Part shown: positions 26,001 through 41,000 of the stretch, one piece after another
How the letters are laid out: each line of letters begins with the position of its first letter
Position numbering within the stretch: position 1 is the first letter of the stretch
Source of the DNA: Membranipora membranacea
Taxonomy: Eukaryota > Bryozoa > Gymnolaemata > Cheilostomatida > Membraniporidae
Direction of reading: 5' to 3'
NCBI GenBank assembly: GCA_914767715.1
Contig: OU612065.1
Span: 23,560,001-23,624,000 of the forward strand
DNA length: 64,000 nucleotides
Program-made: the position numbers and the translations under genes
The notes under the pieces: generated by a model
What the model was told of the DNA's origin: nothing
Databases searched by the model: none
What the model saw: only the letters and a program-made list of their open reading frames with translations

Positions 26001-29000
26001 ATCACACCAAAGGTTGGAAAAAAGGAGGAAGAAAAAGAAGAAAGCTCATACAAACAAGAATTCTCTGAGGTGGGCATTGTGGGTACTGTCAGACAACTCT
26101 TGCGTTTCGAGTCAACGCATGCATACCTTATTTTGTGTCAATGTTGTTGAATCTATATATCAGCGTTCAAAAAGGCAATTCAATTTGATTTTAGCATCTT
26201 AGTCATCCATCATGAGTGGGTCCAAATATATTGCATCAAATTCAACTGGTTAAATGTAAAGATGTATCAGGATATCGGCAGCTTACAGATATTGTATAAC
26301 GTATCTCGTGTCCCTAGCCGGGTTATTACTGGTCCAGTTGAAGTTCACAGTAGTGCCGGTCATGGCGATCACCTCCACATGAGAGATGGTGGTCGTTGCA
26401 TCACATTTCTCCTCATCGCTCCCATCATAGCAGTTATAGTGACCGTCGCAGTACATGTCCATATTTATACAGAGACCTGAGCCCTTACACTGGAACTGTC
26501 CGGGGCATGAGCGCGGAGCTGCATGAGAATATAATATGTGTGTACGTAAAACAAATAATTAAGAAATGTATAAACATAAATACATTTTATATGAATACAT
26601 GATATGTAAATAGAAAGTATATATTATATCAATATGTTATGTATATATTTACGTTTTTTTTTCATAATGTTGTTATTGAAGATGAATAAAAGACCATATG
26701 GTGAGTTGTCAACATCAACAGTGATCAGGACACGCCCTTACATAGGCCTTATTGTCTATATCAGATATCAATGATTATTTAGTACATAATTATTGTAGCT
26801 TATTAGTTTTTACGTAGTTTTGAAAAAGTACATTTAAAACACGATATTTATTAATGACTTACTTGTAGAGCCACTTTGTGAGCACCCCTGTTCATCTGTA
26901 CCATTGAAGCAGTCATTAATTCCATTACATACTCTATTCTGATCGATACACTGTAATCTATTGAGAGCGCATGGAATCTGATCGCTACCACAGCCTCCTG
27001 GTTTACCTAAAATATAAAAGTTCACTTTATGTGTTAAAATAACTTAATATATGTATATGTGTGTATATATATTTATATCAATTGATATAGTCTAAATTGA
27101 TAACTTTAGCATGCATGCAAGTGTTGAATGTCGTGGGTTCGAATCCTACTGCAGTCCATTGACTACTGGGGTTTGGTTGGCCCCCAGGTGTGATCAGACC
27201 TGCCTGCAAACATAGAGCAACCTGGCACAGATATTGCGGTAACCAACATTGCGCCGCCCATGCTTCGGGATGTTGCATGTGATATGACATCTGATTTTTT
27301 AATCAACCAGATGAGATGAATTAAGAATGATTAAAGATAATAATGTCCATTTTGACAGCTTACAGTTTTGCTCGTCCTCATGTTGCGGATGACAGTCATT
27401 ATGACCGTTACAAATCTGATATGGTAGGATACATTTACTTCTGTCACTACATGGATAGCCAAAACATGCTGACCGCGGGGTCGTCGTAAACGGTGTGGTA
27501 CTGCTTCCATTACCTACAAAATAAGATTGTAAGTTAGTAATGGAAATTAAATATTCAGGCACCCGAACTAAGGAGGTTTATGTAGTAATGAACAATATGA
27601 ACTGTCACCAAGGTTCCACCCATTCATAATGGGACTAACTAACCTCACAACGGGATGTATGAGTAGGATTTGACCATCAATGTCCGACGGAAATTAATAA
27701 TTAAAATGTTGATGAATATAAGGCAAAAGAGTCGCTTTCTCTCTGAGCCAGGTTGTGGCAATTGAAAAACTGGAACTGTCAATGTATGTGAATTAGCAGG
27801 TTTTAAACATTGCTCAACTTAACTCCTATCCTATAAGATAGAGATATTGTGCTTTGTGAATGTGACAGATTAAATAGTCTGCTGAGAAACTTACTTGGAC
27901 AGTAAAATTCGTCCCAGCCACCAGGACAGTCGTAGTTTCCATCACACATGGCAGTATAACTCACACATTGACCGCGAGTGTTGTTACACAAACAGACTGT
28001 CGGTGTAGGTAACGTGGTTGTGCCTGAAATCATAACATGTGAAATTGTGAACTGAAGAAAATGAGTCACACAGTGTTGTATATGTACCTCCTGGGCTATC
28101 TGTGGAATGTGTACATATTGGTCGAAGAAAATGGATCCAACTTTATCATGATCTTTTTTTAACTGTCTATTTGCATACACATGGTTGTGTTAAAACCTTT
28201 ACAAGCCTTGTTACAATAAATGTGGCACCTTGAATAGTGAAATTGAAAATCAAGTTTGAACATTATTTTTAAGTCAACGGCTGAACAACACTGAGAAAGC
28301 CATCTGCTTTTGGTGAATGGCAGCTCTCTGAAGTTCATTTCTAGTTAGGATGTTCTTCATGGAGTTCTTGCTTTCACTGATATATGTCTGCCATGACCAC
28401 CAATCGCAATGAAGACTGGGTGAATTGACGCTTATGATATATATGGCAAGTACAGAGATGTTGTATCACTTGAAAGAGTTTAGAGTTTATTATATCTACC
28501 ATCACAGTATCCCTCATGCAAAACATGTAGATAGAATCGGATGGTCTATTAAAAAATAAAAGTTATGCTCTCTATTGGATACAAATGTCTGTTGTTAGAA
28601 AATCTCATCAAAAAATGAAAAAAGCTCTATGCTCTTTTTTAATTGCGGGCTCTATCTGGACGTAGTTTAGTGGTAGGAAATGATTTGGTTATTTAGCATT
28701 GACTTACTCATAGGGTGTATTGTCGTATAGTTACATCCAAACTCATCATCCCCACCATTACAGTCAGGGAAGCCATCGCACTGCCAGCGTGACGGGATAC
28801 ATCGCGAAGAGTTACGACACCTGAACATGAAAATGTTAGTTGAGTGAATAAATTCATTTCAAAGACTACGGAAGGACCACAGCAATATATAGTCTGGCAG
28901 CTAGTTCTGCAGTAATTATGCAATATTTTATCATTTAGAAAATTCAGAGCACTTCTGGTCAAAAATAATGTGTAGTATTAGGGATTGTCCTCCCTTCTCA

Positions 29001-32000
29001 TCTAAGAGCTATGAGGTATTTATGCGCCCTAGTGCTATTTATTGCTGTGGTCCTTCCGAAGTCTTTAAATGTATACTTAGATGAGGATAGCAAATATGGT
29101 AATTGAGAAAAATTAATGTAGTCCGCATGTGCCTTCTCCCCAGAGTGTTTTAGGGTTACTCAATCGATTATCAACAGAGTTTCTCATTAAATCCGTCAAA
29201 ATCTGACACTATATACAGTGAATTCCATGGGTGGATCATTGCATCATATATGCGGAAGAATAGTCCCCTTCTAGATTTTTTTTACTTGCTTGTTCTTTGC
29301 AGATAACATTACTTGTCAAAACACAATGTTGTTAGGGCCGTATGAAATTATAAATCCGTGGATAGTGAATTTAAAAGTCATGCCCAAAATCTACAATCTA
29401 CATGAATATCCGCGTTAATTGGTCTTAAAATTTAGTGGTTCAATAGCATGTATTTACACCTGTCGATAGCAATGGTGATTTTATTTTATAAAAATAAAAG
29501 CTAAATCTGACTTACTGGAACTGGCTTGTTGAGCATGTTACATTAGAACAGTGCTGTTCATCCATACCATTGTCGCAGTCCTCTTCGTGATCGCACAGCC
29601 AGGTATTGGGTATGCAGTCAATGTTAAATCTCGTTGATGTACATGCAAAGTGAGATGAGCTGCATGTCGCATTAGCGATGGAACCTGAAATTAAATTGAA
29701 ATTACAAAAATTGTGCTCTCCCTTGGCTGGGACTCATGTTCTATACAAGGTACTACGGGGAAGGCCAGATGAAAGTTCAGCTTCTTCACTTAGATGATTG
29801 TACCGTTGCCTTCTTATGTATGCAACAGACTCCAATGCTCTACCGTCACTCACAGGTAGAATAGAGCAACAGAGATAATACTGTGTGCAGTCTCCTTTAA
29901 AAGTTAAGATTTGTAATCAAACAATTTCAAATTCTACTACTAACATTTTTAGCTCTACAAATCTTTAAATTCTCAACCACATGTGGCAGACACAAAAACA
30001 ATAAATATATTTTATATTCACAATGCCGTAAATGTTGAAGAGAAGACTGAGTTAGAACTTACAATTCCTTTCATCGCTCAGATCACCAGCCCCACAGTCG
30101 TCCTCTCCGTCACATCTATATGACTGAGGGATACATCTGTGGTTGTCACATGCAAACTGATTGGAGGTGCAGTTTATATTAGCTACAACAGAAAGTATAC
30201 ATATCAGCCTATTTACAACCATCAAATGACAAGGCTACTTCTGACGCAGAGAATATTGGATAAGTGAACATCCTTTGCTTATGCTCCTCAGCTATCCAGC
30301 TGCACTGATAGCAGTAGAATAAAACTTTATGTATTGATACACCGCTGCGTCTCATTATAAATGCGATAAAATAATATTACCGAGTCATACAAAGAGCCAA
30401 ACTGCAACCTGCTACAGTCACAGAATTTTCACTGACCCTGATAAAACCTGTTTGCCTGTATATTTCATCTTCTTATCAGAAAAGGATAAATTGAGATGAT
30501 ATTGACATTGTACTTTAAATCTTGTTAATTTTTTTTAATAGTGTATTTTTTCTTTTTCAAGTTCTTTGCTCGATCACTGCATGAAAAACATTCAAAAAGA
30601 TGATTGTAGATTGACAATAAAAGTTTATATATTGAAAGGTTATGATACTCACTACAGCCTTGTTCATCGCTCATATCACCACAATCATTATCACCATCGC
30701 AGATCCAGCTGGTGTGTATACATCTCTGTGTGGTGACACATAAAAACTCATCACTCAAACATAGCGCAGAATCTGTAAAATGATAGATTACAGGTATAAC
30801 AATCAATACCTAAGGTCAGCAGTAGAAATCACATATCAAGGGTAAACTCTTAGTAAGAGTAAATGATTCTTGATCTTAATTGGCACACCACCTGATACTG
30901 AATACTAGCACTTCAAACTAATGAGCTACAAAACAAAAATATGAGTCCTGTCACGATGGTGGTGGCGTTAATCCAGTCAATTCCAGAATATGATTTTTAA
31001 CTTTGCAATTTCACATATATTGCTTATTGTTAAGTGTTGCTAGAACTTTGTGTAGGTATAACTCTTCTGCAAGACGTGGTGTTAATGATTTGCCTTCTTT
31101 GATGACCTTTGGGGACCTTTAATAAGAGTTTATAATCTTATTTTTAAATCGCTTATATTAATCAACCATAGTGACCTGGTCAAGAATTCACATAAATTCT
31201 TGGCCAGCTCACTATATCTAAATTCATGAATTCAATATACTTCTATCCTGTTGGGTTCCATGTGCCCTATCCTTTTCTCACTTGAAGGGATTCAGAGGTC
31301 AGTGTTGATGCCATATTATCTGCTATACTCATATATACTACATACCACAGTTGATTTCATCCTCAAGATCACCACAATCATTATCATGATCACAGACCCA
31401 GTTACTGTTTATACACCTGCTGCTGTTGCGACACAAGAACTCTCCTGTGCTGCAGGTAGTAGTGCCGCTGTCTGTAACAAACAAGCAGTTAAATTAGACA
31501 CCGATCGTAAATTAGTAACTAATACTTATTTTATCAACTGAAAACCAATCGCCTATATTGCCCAAGCTTGGGGGCGTCTGGCTGGTGGAAAGAGCCCAAG
31601 TGTATTTTTTTGAATTGGACAAGGGGAGGATCAGTTGTCCGAGCGTTGAAATTTTGCATAAAAGGAATGCTTTGGTGTTTCACATTTTCTAAGGGATTAC
31701 TGTATAATTGCTTATACACTGACTGACAGAGCCTGAGCTATACGCCTGACTTAGTCCTCAGGTGTCACCACATCAAAAGGTAGATCAAGTATGAATCAAT
31801 TTGCCTACATACGGAGTTGCTCCCCCATCAGAAAGGGATTGGGAACAACCTGAAATGCAGGCAAATTGGATCAAACTTGTTCTAATTAAAAGGCAGCTTA
31901 CCAATCATGCAGTATCCAGTATGTTTGTCAAAGAATTGGCCTGATCCACAGGAGCACGTGTTCTCTGAGCTGCCATTGATGTATGTATTAGGAGCGCTAT

Positions 32001-35000
32001 ACTCAGGACATAGACATACTCTGTTCTGTGATACAGTGACCTCTGGATGACCTTGAGGTACACAGATATTACTACAGGCATCATTAGAGGTGTTCTGGTG
32101 TCCACAGCCTGCATCACCTGTCTTGTACTGTTTATCCCAGTTCAACGCCTAAAATTGAGCACATCAAGTGTTCATATACGTCCATTGTTGTGCATATATA
32201 TTTGTATTTGTTTGTTTTTGGGGTTAAAAAATTCTTATTTCTGTTATTAATAACATACTTTTTGCAAAATCCTCCATAAAGACATGAAATAACAGCATAT
32301 ATATATATATATATATATATCTAAACATAGCAGTGGAACATCTTATTAGCCTCATGTAACATTTGATTCAAAGAATAGATAAGGACTATCCTTGTTCATT
32401 CAAAACCATCTGGCATCGGTTTGTCACTCATTTGAAAAAAAAAATTTTTGGAAGGTATGTTGATAACATGGTAACGAGTCATTCAAAATATTTTAATAAT
32501 TCTAAATTAACTTACCTTGACGGCCATCACTCGGTTACTGAATCCTGATAGCACAGTATAAAATCCAGTACCATCCGCTGCATTTACTGACTTCATCCTG
32601 TCGTCCTCCCAGTCAGACCAGTATAGTCGATCCTACAATGAGGACACAAAATTGTAGTAATGTTATATTTACAATGCATACCATCCAATCGACTTCTATA
32701 TGAGACTCAGGCAAAGTGAATCTGGCACTCACTTGTAACTCACCATACTTCTTTATGAGTGTGACTTTTAAAATGATACACATGGATTCTGTTCATATCA
32801 AAATACGGAGAAAGTATTGTGAATTTGGATGATCAAGCAGGATGTCTAAAACCGTTTATATAATAATAAAATTATGATGAATTTGAGAGGGGACCTTGCC
32901 AGTTTTTAGATGCCTTGACAATATAAATTGGGCGTTGTACACCAACGCACATACAAAAGTATTTGAAGCACATGACTGACACAAGTGACATGTAAAAGTA
33001 CAACTGACCTTCATCAACGCCAGAGAGAATGGATGCTTGATTTTATTAGCATCAAAGAGTATATTTTTAAAATCTGAACCATCAAATTTTACAACAACCA
33101 GTCTGTGGGTGTTACCATCGATCACATATACCAGCTCCTTATCAGTGTCCACTGTAAGACCTAAATCAATCATACAAACTCAAGGTTACAAATGTCAGGT
33201 ATGAGTTAAGGTCGTGGCAATTCTGATTAAGACAACATCGCAATCGCAACTCCTCGGGCTAACATGCACCACTATTTAATAAAGCATTCATAATTCTATA
33301 CATGCACCAACCAAATATAATGTATGTGTGCTGTCATAAATTAAAAAAATCAATTTGTTCTTGGGATGTTGAATGTATCTCATCATATCTTATCAAAATT
33401 GAGTTCATATTTGAGGCTCCAGGTGTAGCTACTTACCATTTGGCCATTTCATACTGTGTGCTGTTCCATTTATCAGCGTTGTGATATTAAATCCACTCAT
33501 GGTGGACTTCATAACTCTAGGGTCATCAGTAGACCAGTCAGTCCAAAACATCACCCTACAAAATATAACATCAATAATTGAGGTACACCAACTATTCTGT
33601 CTGATTAAAATGTAGAATGTTTGGAAAGGTATGAAAAAAAAGCTTGGAGTAAGTCATTGTAGAAATATTACTGTACCAAAGAAGATACAGAGTAGACTTT
33701 AGTCTGGGGCTTTGGCTTCATTATTGACTGATTTATTTGTCACTCACATACAAGTATGTTGCGCATTTTGTTGTTTAATACACTGCTGTTCACATCGAGC
33801 ATAGAAAAAAACACAAAAAGTACATAAGAAAAGCTGACATCTCATTGTGGATTGGGTTTACAGAATATTATAGATGGATGACTGAGCATAACTGAAGTTT
33901 TCCAGCTGGTATTGTACGTACCCATGTGTGGGTACTACATCGAGGGCCCGAGGCTTCTCAAGTATTGTTGGATGAGTGGCATTGTTCTTAACCAGAGTCC
34001 TCCTCCAGTATCTATGAGTGGTGAACACTTCAATCTTAGGAAGTCGAGAATCGACCAGATAAATGTTATCGCTCTCCCAGTCCAAAGATATACACTCTAT
34101 CTTACCAGTGTCGCCGCTAACTAATGTCATTGGTGTTGTGTATCCAGACTGAGACATGTTGAAATACTGGAAAAAATCGTAAAAGCAGAGAGGTGACTCA
34201 TAATCCTGGCACATTTAAGTTCTATATATATATATATAACAGGCTTTATTATAGATCAAGGATTTAGACAATGATGAAAAAATCCATAACCGATATTGGT
34301 TGAAAGTGTTTAAAAAAATGAGAGAGCTAAGAAAATCTCATGGTGTATTAAAATATATCTCACTGATAAACATAAAAGAGCAACAATATAAATATAAATA
34401 TTTATTATTATGATTATTATTCTTGTAAACTGTTGTGAGCATGACGAATTTGGTACAAAGGGCTTAAAACTTGTTGTGACAAAGCGCCATAGTAGCTTTC
34501 ATCAAGTTACTAGCCATACTCGGATATATCTTGCATCTCTCAACTCAAAATGCAGTATGTAGATGTGAAACGGAATTTATCTTACTTTGACAGAATCAGA
34601 ATCTTGGTCGGCCCAGTAGAGTATATCTCTAGCGTAATCAAACTCTACAGAATAGATTTCACTAACTGTGCTGCCGCGTACAATGAACTCACTTCTGGAT
34701 GATTCTAAGTCCAGTCTAAAATAGTGTAAAAAAAATATGCAATGAACTTCTTCAAAACCAATACAACCATGAACCTTCTACATCTGGATTGTGATGAAAT
34801 AAATCCAATTTGACATCTACCAAAAATGTGTTATGAAACGAGATTTGGGACTTATTCTCATTCGTAACAAAACAACACGGAGATTTTGCAGGGCTACACC
34901 ACCAAACATTCATCTATTGCTGGACCTACTTCGTGCCTCAAGAGTCTGTATACTAAAATAATCTGATAGCACAGGCTGTAGTTGTTATGGTCACGCAAGA

Positions 35001-38000
35001 ACCAAACCTGTCAAAAAAGCTGAAGGAATAACAACAGACAAGTAAGCAGAATAATAAAATGAGATCTTACTTGTATATATTGGTACCAGTAGAGTATATG
35101 ATAAAGTCAGTTTTATTATCTGGTGGGCATTGCCTGATATCTACTTCATACAGATGGTCCATTCCTCCCTCACAAACGTCACCTGGAATTCTTCTGTAAC
35201 CTTGTAAGAGAAGAAAATCGAGAAAAATGATAAATGGAAATGAATTATTTGTTTAAATTCCACTTAGTCATCAATATGGCACAGCCTTCATGGTTTCTAG
35301 TTTTCAAATCAAATTAAATTATACAGTTGAAAAACAGATTCCAGTATAACTAAAAATCATAGTCACTAGTATTGCGAATCACACAATGACTGCTTTCTCC
35401 CTATAGTGCATAATACTTGGAAGGTAAGAAACCATTAGGCTGTCAGATTTTTCCCTCACAACTAGATCCGGCATATAACTGGGTGAAGAAGACTGCGCAT
35501 TATTGTAGGGTATTTGCTATCAGAGTCTTACCTATTGTGTGGTTGTAAGTTGTGCCATATGGACAGAAGGAAGGTCTACCGATAGTGATATTAACACTTT
35601 CATCTCTGACACATTGTATATTTGTCTCCTCTCCTTGTATCTGTTTGGGTAGCGGATCCCACAAGTCCTCTGTTTCATTGGCTGGTCTGAAGCCGTAATC
35701 ACTGCAAATATGTGAAAGTACCTTTGCAACACAAGATTTTAATCAAATTGATCCACTTTATTGGAATATCTACATGTAAGACATTTTATTCTTTTCTTAC
35801 ATGTAACTCCTTGATGTGAGACATATTACTTCTTTTTTGTTATTGTTTTCAAACACATGGTGCTTCTTGCACTGATCGGTGTAAAATAATTTATCAAAAT
35901 TATGTTTATCTACATAATTTTGATAAAGAAGCATCTACCAGTATTTATGTTTTCATTATACGTTAGGGTCCCCTAGACCAAGTTTGATCCAGTTTGCCTG
36001 CATCCGGAATCGCTTCCTCCCCCACTGATCAGCCACAGCTTATCTGTGGAAAAAGAGCAAACCCCAATGCTGGCAAACTGGATCAAATTTGATCTAGGTT
36101 TTGCCGATCCCATGAGGGCCTTTGTTGAACATATAATGTGACTATATCCTATGTTTTATATTCTATATTCTATTTTATATTCTATGTTCTTTTTTATATA
36201 CTATATTCTCTATAATCTATAATCTATACTCACCATTCATAATCTTCTCTCACACATTTACATGTGAAGTTATAGGACCATCTCTCGTAGTCTCTGCCGT
36301 TTATACAGAAGCTGTCAGGTTTCTTTCTCTCGATGGCATCTTGTTCCCCTAGCAGACATGTTTCTGAATTGGTCACGTTAACTCCAGGTGACCACATCTT
36401 GTAGTCCATAGCACCACAATTTGTATCTGCAAATTTCATTGTAATGCGGTAATGCGGTAAAATGGCAAGCATTTCAGAAGAAGCATACAGATCGAGTTGA
36501 GATTACATCAATTGATAACTGTTTGGAATCATAGTTTCTATTTTTTAGTTTTTATTTGGAAATCCTTCACCTGTGTAGGTAAGGTATACAAAAGCCTGAA
36601 ATTTGTATCTATCTAAAGTTGTGTTGAATGACAATTCAATTGAAGCTCATTGTGTGTGAAAATGTAGTAAATACTTACGATTGAAGATGGCATTCATACC
36701 AAGATGCACAACCTCCCAGGAGTGAGAACCGCCAGCCTTAGACGCCCAGATGGAGAAGTTACCACTTTTACTACCAGGCTCAGTCAGTAATCCATATACT
36801 GTGAGTAACTCGGTACTGAATGTGTAGTTATTCCATGTTCTTCCCTCATCATAAGAATATCTATAATGTAAAATGTGCAGTTGAGACTAAGGGAAGAAAA
36901 CTTGACATAAAAGTATTTTTTCAACGGCCTGGTGAATCGCCTATCGGGATGGTGGTTGTTATGGAATGCTGCTTGCGGTTTCCTAAACTTAAGCTCAAGT
37001 GATGAAAATTTAATTAGAATTTCTTGACAGAGCAAACATAGAATGCCAAGGCATGCTAACTTTGAATAGAACCTCCCAGTCATGAAGCTTCCAGGAAAAC
37101 TCCTGGTCTACCTTGTCCTAAGCAGATTTGGTTTGGAGCTATACAAGTATTGCATTTTGTTGCTCTAATTTATGACTAGCAGAGGAATATATTTGGTCTA
37201 CAGTCAACACACTCAGCCATAAACTAGTGGTGTCATAAAAATGTAAGTGGGGAGTGAAAACAGCGGTGACTGCCAAATCCCAGCCACTTCTGGTATAGAC
37301 ACTACCTAACCTTGTCATGCGACTCAAAAAAGTAGCCGTGTGAGAAGGCTAGACACTACCTGATAAAGTTAACTCACAATAGTGTCTTGGTAGGCTTGCG
37401 GGGTTCGAGCATCACTATCAAGTTTCCGTGATCTCCATAGTTATAAGTAAAGTTTCCTTTAACAATCTGCAATACAAAATATGATATATTATCAACAATG
37501 GAGACCAAGAAGTAGATGCTGGATCACTTGTTTTTGCAAACAAAATTTCTGCAGTTTTCTTTTTTTAAAGTAGGACAATCATGATTTGTACCCAAGCATT
37601 TTTTGTCGGCACTTTAGGCGAGGAACAACAAGTGCTACTCAAGATGAGAATAAATGCATACAATTTTGCTTTGTCAGAGATCAATTTTGTCTACGTCACA
37701 TCAACTATTAATTGATCTCAGTCATTTATTGGTTCACATGAATGGTCACCTGACTTTAGTCATGGGTTTTGCGTTAGTCACTACTTCCAAACCCAATAGT
37801 AGTTAGTATATATGTATATGTACGAATCCTTATAAAATTTGTTTATGATATTGCTTGTTCTTGGCACCAGAAATAAAATTGGCAATCGCAGTGTGTTTAT
37901 TACATGGTTAGGACGCAAAAACCTTATTTAACATATCTATCATCTGTATTTAGGCGAAAATCATGCTAATACCACCAGCAACAAGGTTGGACTGCAAAAT

Positions 38001-41000
38001 ATGGTATGGTTTGGGGATCAATCACAGAAGATCAGCAGAGGATGTACTGTTTATTATGTACAAAATAAATATAACCGCTAAATCACCATGTTCTGATTTA
38101 TGGCTATCATAGAAAGTAGTAGAATAGTAGGCACAGCTATGATTACTTAATCTCTCATTCTCTTGAATATGACCACTTTGTTTAATAAATGAAACCACAG
38201 GCCTTCTGCAGTTAGTGAAAGTCTAGTGGTTGAGTGCATCTGGACTTTCACATTGCGGCGACCTTGTGACGGAAATATTTTCTAGTATTTTGTGATCAGA
38301 GTTTGGCAGCTGAATGCACTTTGCGCATGTGCACCAATCAATTCAGGTAGGTTATCTTTGCACCGTTGCGTTTGGATAAATCCAAATGTGTTGAGTTCCC
38401 TGTTCTCCAGTTCGTGTGGGGTGAATTTTCAGTTTGAGAACTCCAGCACATTTGGATTAATCCAAACACTACATTCCAGAGAGACTCATATCACAGAGTC
38501 GGTCTGCAAGCGGTTTGAGCAGAATGGGCTAACGGTTTCATTTTTGCGAGGTAGGAATCAACAGAGCATTTTACAAACCATAGAGTTCATTTACGGATAA
38601 ACCCATAGACAAAAAAACTGTCTATGGATAAACCTTTGCTTCATTTCGACCACCTTATTATTGACACTCAGTAGAGAAACTAAGCTGTTTCTTCACTGTA
38701 CTGGAGCAATAAAGAGCATTAACCATAACAAATAGAGGAGGAAATAACAAATTCCATCAAGATGAAAACCTGTCATGAATAATAAAGATTTATGGAGAAA
38801 AAACGAATTATATGATGATGCAACATGTCCCAAAGGTTCAGCCAACTATTGTTGTCTGTCACTAACCTTCAGTGCTTTGAACTGATAGACTAACCAGTCC
38901 TGAGCCCTTTCTACTATCCCCCCTCCCCATATTGGGGTTATTGAACCCTAAATCTTCAAATACCATGAGGCCAGTGCCGGACCTGACCAATCTGGACAAC
39001 AGCATAAATGATTCTTCATTATTGTCCATGGCAATCAATATACCTCCTTGTTTTGTCATTATTATTTATCGAAGTGTCATGGTCAATGTCATAGTGCCAA
39101 AACCAACCTTCAGTGCCAGTCACAATAATGATGGCAAAACTTAACATAAAATATAAGGGGTTCGTAATGGGAATCAACAGCCTTAGTGGGCCCAGGTGGG
39201 TCTCAGCACGTAAATATATCTATAGGCTGGAACCCCCTCCGGGGGCTGTTGGGTGGGGGACAAGAGTCTTTGGGACTCGAATACTCTTACCCATAAACAT
39301 ATAAATAAGCATCTATATGTTAATGCTCTTACCTCTTTCCAGCTATATCCAGCATCTGTAGACAGGAAGACAGATGGAGTTGTCTCCTGTTTGAGGGTAT
39401 AGCCGAGAACACCAGAGCCCATAACCAGGCCTACGGCATTCTCACTGCTCAGGATGGGAGCTACTCTGTAGTTAGGACCAAATAAGAAGTCCTGTAGCAA
39501 GTGCAGCGTGCATCCATAGAACTACAACAACATTCGGAAAATAAATATACGGTCATGTATTCATAGATACAGATCATGACACTGCGAAATACATTTTTGC
39601 CCTTGTTGGAATATTGGAATAATGTTAATCTCAGATCTGAATATAAAACTTTGACAGTGGACAGTGTCATATTTATTACTTTGACCAATGTGATGTCATG
39701 GTCACAGCCTTGGATGCACACCTCTAACCTTAAAATGGCAAGTGAAGGAGAACAGGGAATTGTGAATATGAGTTCGAATTTGATTGTGAGGGTGAAAGAT
39801 GAAGTTCTTGGGTTTGCATTGTGTTAATTCTAACAAATCAAACCTGTAGCAGGGAGGCCTCGTTTAGTAGTCATATCAGTATATGTACTACATACACCCT
39901 AGCAAGTGGCAGAGGAGCTTAAATCAGATCAATGCCATCATGTGGTAAAGGATTTAGTAGTGTCCATCATACCAGGCATGTATATGGTACAAATTACATA
40001 TTCAGAAAATATCTGAGGTTGGAATATAGATTTCCTCTCTTACACTTAACATGGTAAATATTCGAATTACACAAAAGTGACAATAATAGGACTAATGAGT
40101 TAAGAAGGAAATGTGTTGTGTATGTTTGTTTTCACACTCATTTGGTAAGCCTATTAGCAGTTTCACAATAATATGCCCATCGAGTAAATACAAAAAGAGC
40201 TGAGGTGCTGAATAGAGTGGAGTGGACTTTTAAGAATAGACAAAGAGCATTTAGCAGTGCCTGTGTTTTGAAGTGCTACCCTGTACCACTGAGCTATTCA
40301 AAACAGTTTCATAATATTCTAATGTTCGATGCTTGACTAGGCTTTGATTATATCACATATTATTATATCTAAAGCATTACTTCCTTGTGCACATGATATG
40401 CTCACTTATTACTCCCGCCTATTTGCATATAGAAGAGGCTGTATTTGCTCTAGAGGACATGGAGACACTTACTTTAAATTTCTATCAATTTAACATGACA
40501 TTTGAATTTAATTCCACTAAAGCCTGTGCATATTGAAGAAATCAAAACAAGAAGGATGCATGGAGCAAGACCTAGCTCCATTTCCTTTATCAAACATTAA
40601 AGCAAGGAGTACCTCCTTGGTGAAAGCTCTTTGCGCATTAGCTTTTTTTATGTTTATTGTAATTATGTAATGTCTCGCTTTCTATTCCTCGAGCAACTAC
40701 AACATTCCAAGAACCATGAACGTAATCATCTGTAATGATACCCTGGTGGCAGAAAATGAACTGACCACTGCTATTGCAACACATATCGATACCTACCCAG
40801 TAACAATGTGTAAGGCTACCCTGACTATTGAGGTGCGGTGCTTGTATGTGAGTCCACACGGCTCCCTTATCGTATGTGATACGGGTAGTCTGGTTTGTGT
40901 CTGCTAAGTCCAGATCTGATGTAGCGTTAGTGATAAATTGTGAGGCTATGTAGATAGCTCTTAGACCTTCAACTTTGTGAACATCGACGAAAGGCTCATC

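Larger units (their letters stand above)
20532..26518 (-). other. sorl1: SORL1 six FN3 domains
   Basis: Exons: end of 26287-26518, 25707-25912, 25102-25244, 24740-24859, 24001-24244, 23258-23460, 22751-22949, 22306-22445, 21615-21792, 20978-21093, 20532-20748. Each FN3 is spread over about two exons. Recognisable strands include [87 protein letters not shown] and [19 protein letters not shown]. The number matches human SORL1 (six). Confidence 0.9.
26287..31471 (-). other. sorl1: SORL1 LDL-receptor class A cluster (nine repeats)
   Basis: Exons: 31346-31471, 30653-30772, 30063-30182, 29516-29684, 28708-28820, 27895-28023, 27364-27513, 26863-27006 and 26287-26518 (the last also starts FN3-1). 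Each module has six cysteines and an acidic calcium-binding end such as [16 protein letters not shown] or [18 protein letters not shown]. Some are imperfect: [17 protein letters not shown] lacks the usual G-S-D-E core, and one reads [16 protein letters not shown]. Most introns here are phase 1, one module per exon; module 5 is split over two exons. Human SORL1 has eleven. Confidence 0.92.

Noticed and set aside
27078-27290. 70-aa minus-strand frame and a possible tRNA
   Set aside because: Only a T-arm-like segment is present; no acceptor stem or D-arm pairs with it, so neither a tRNA gene nor a protein is supported.
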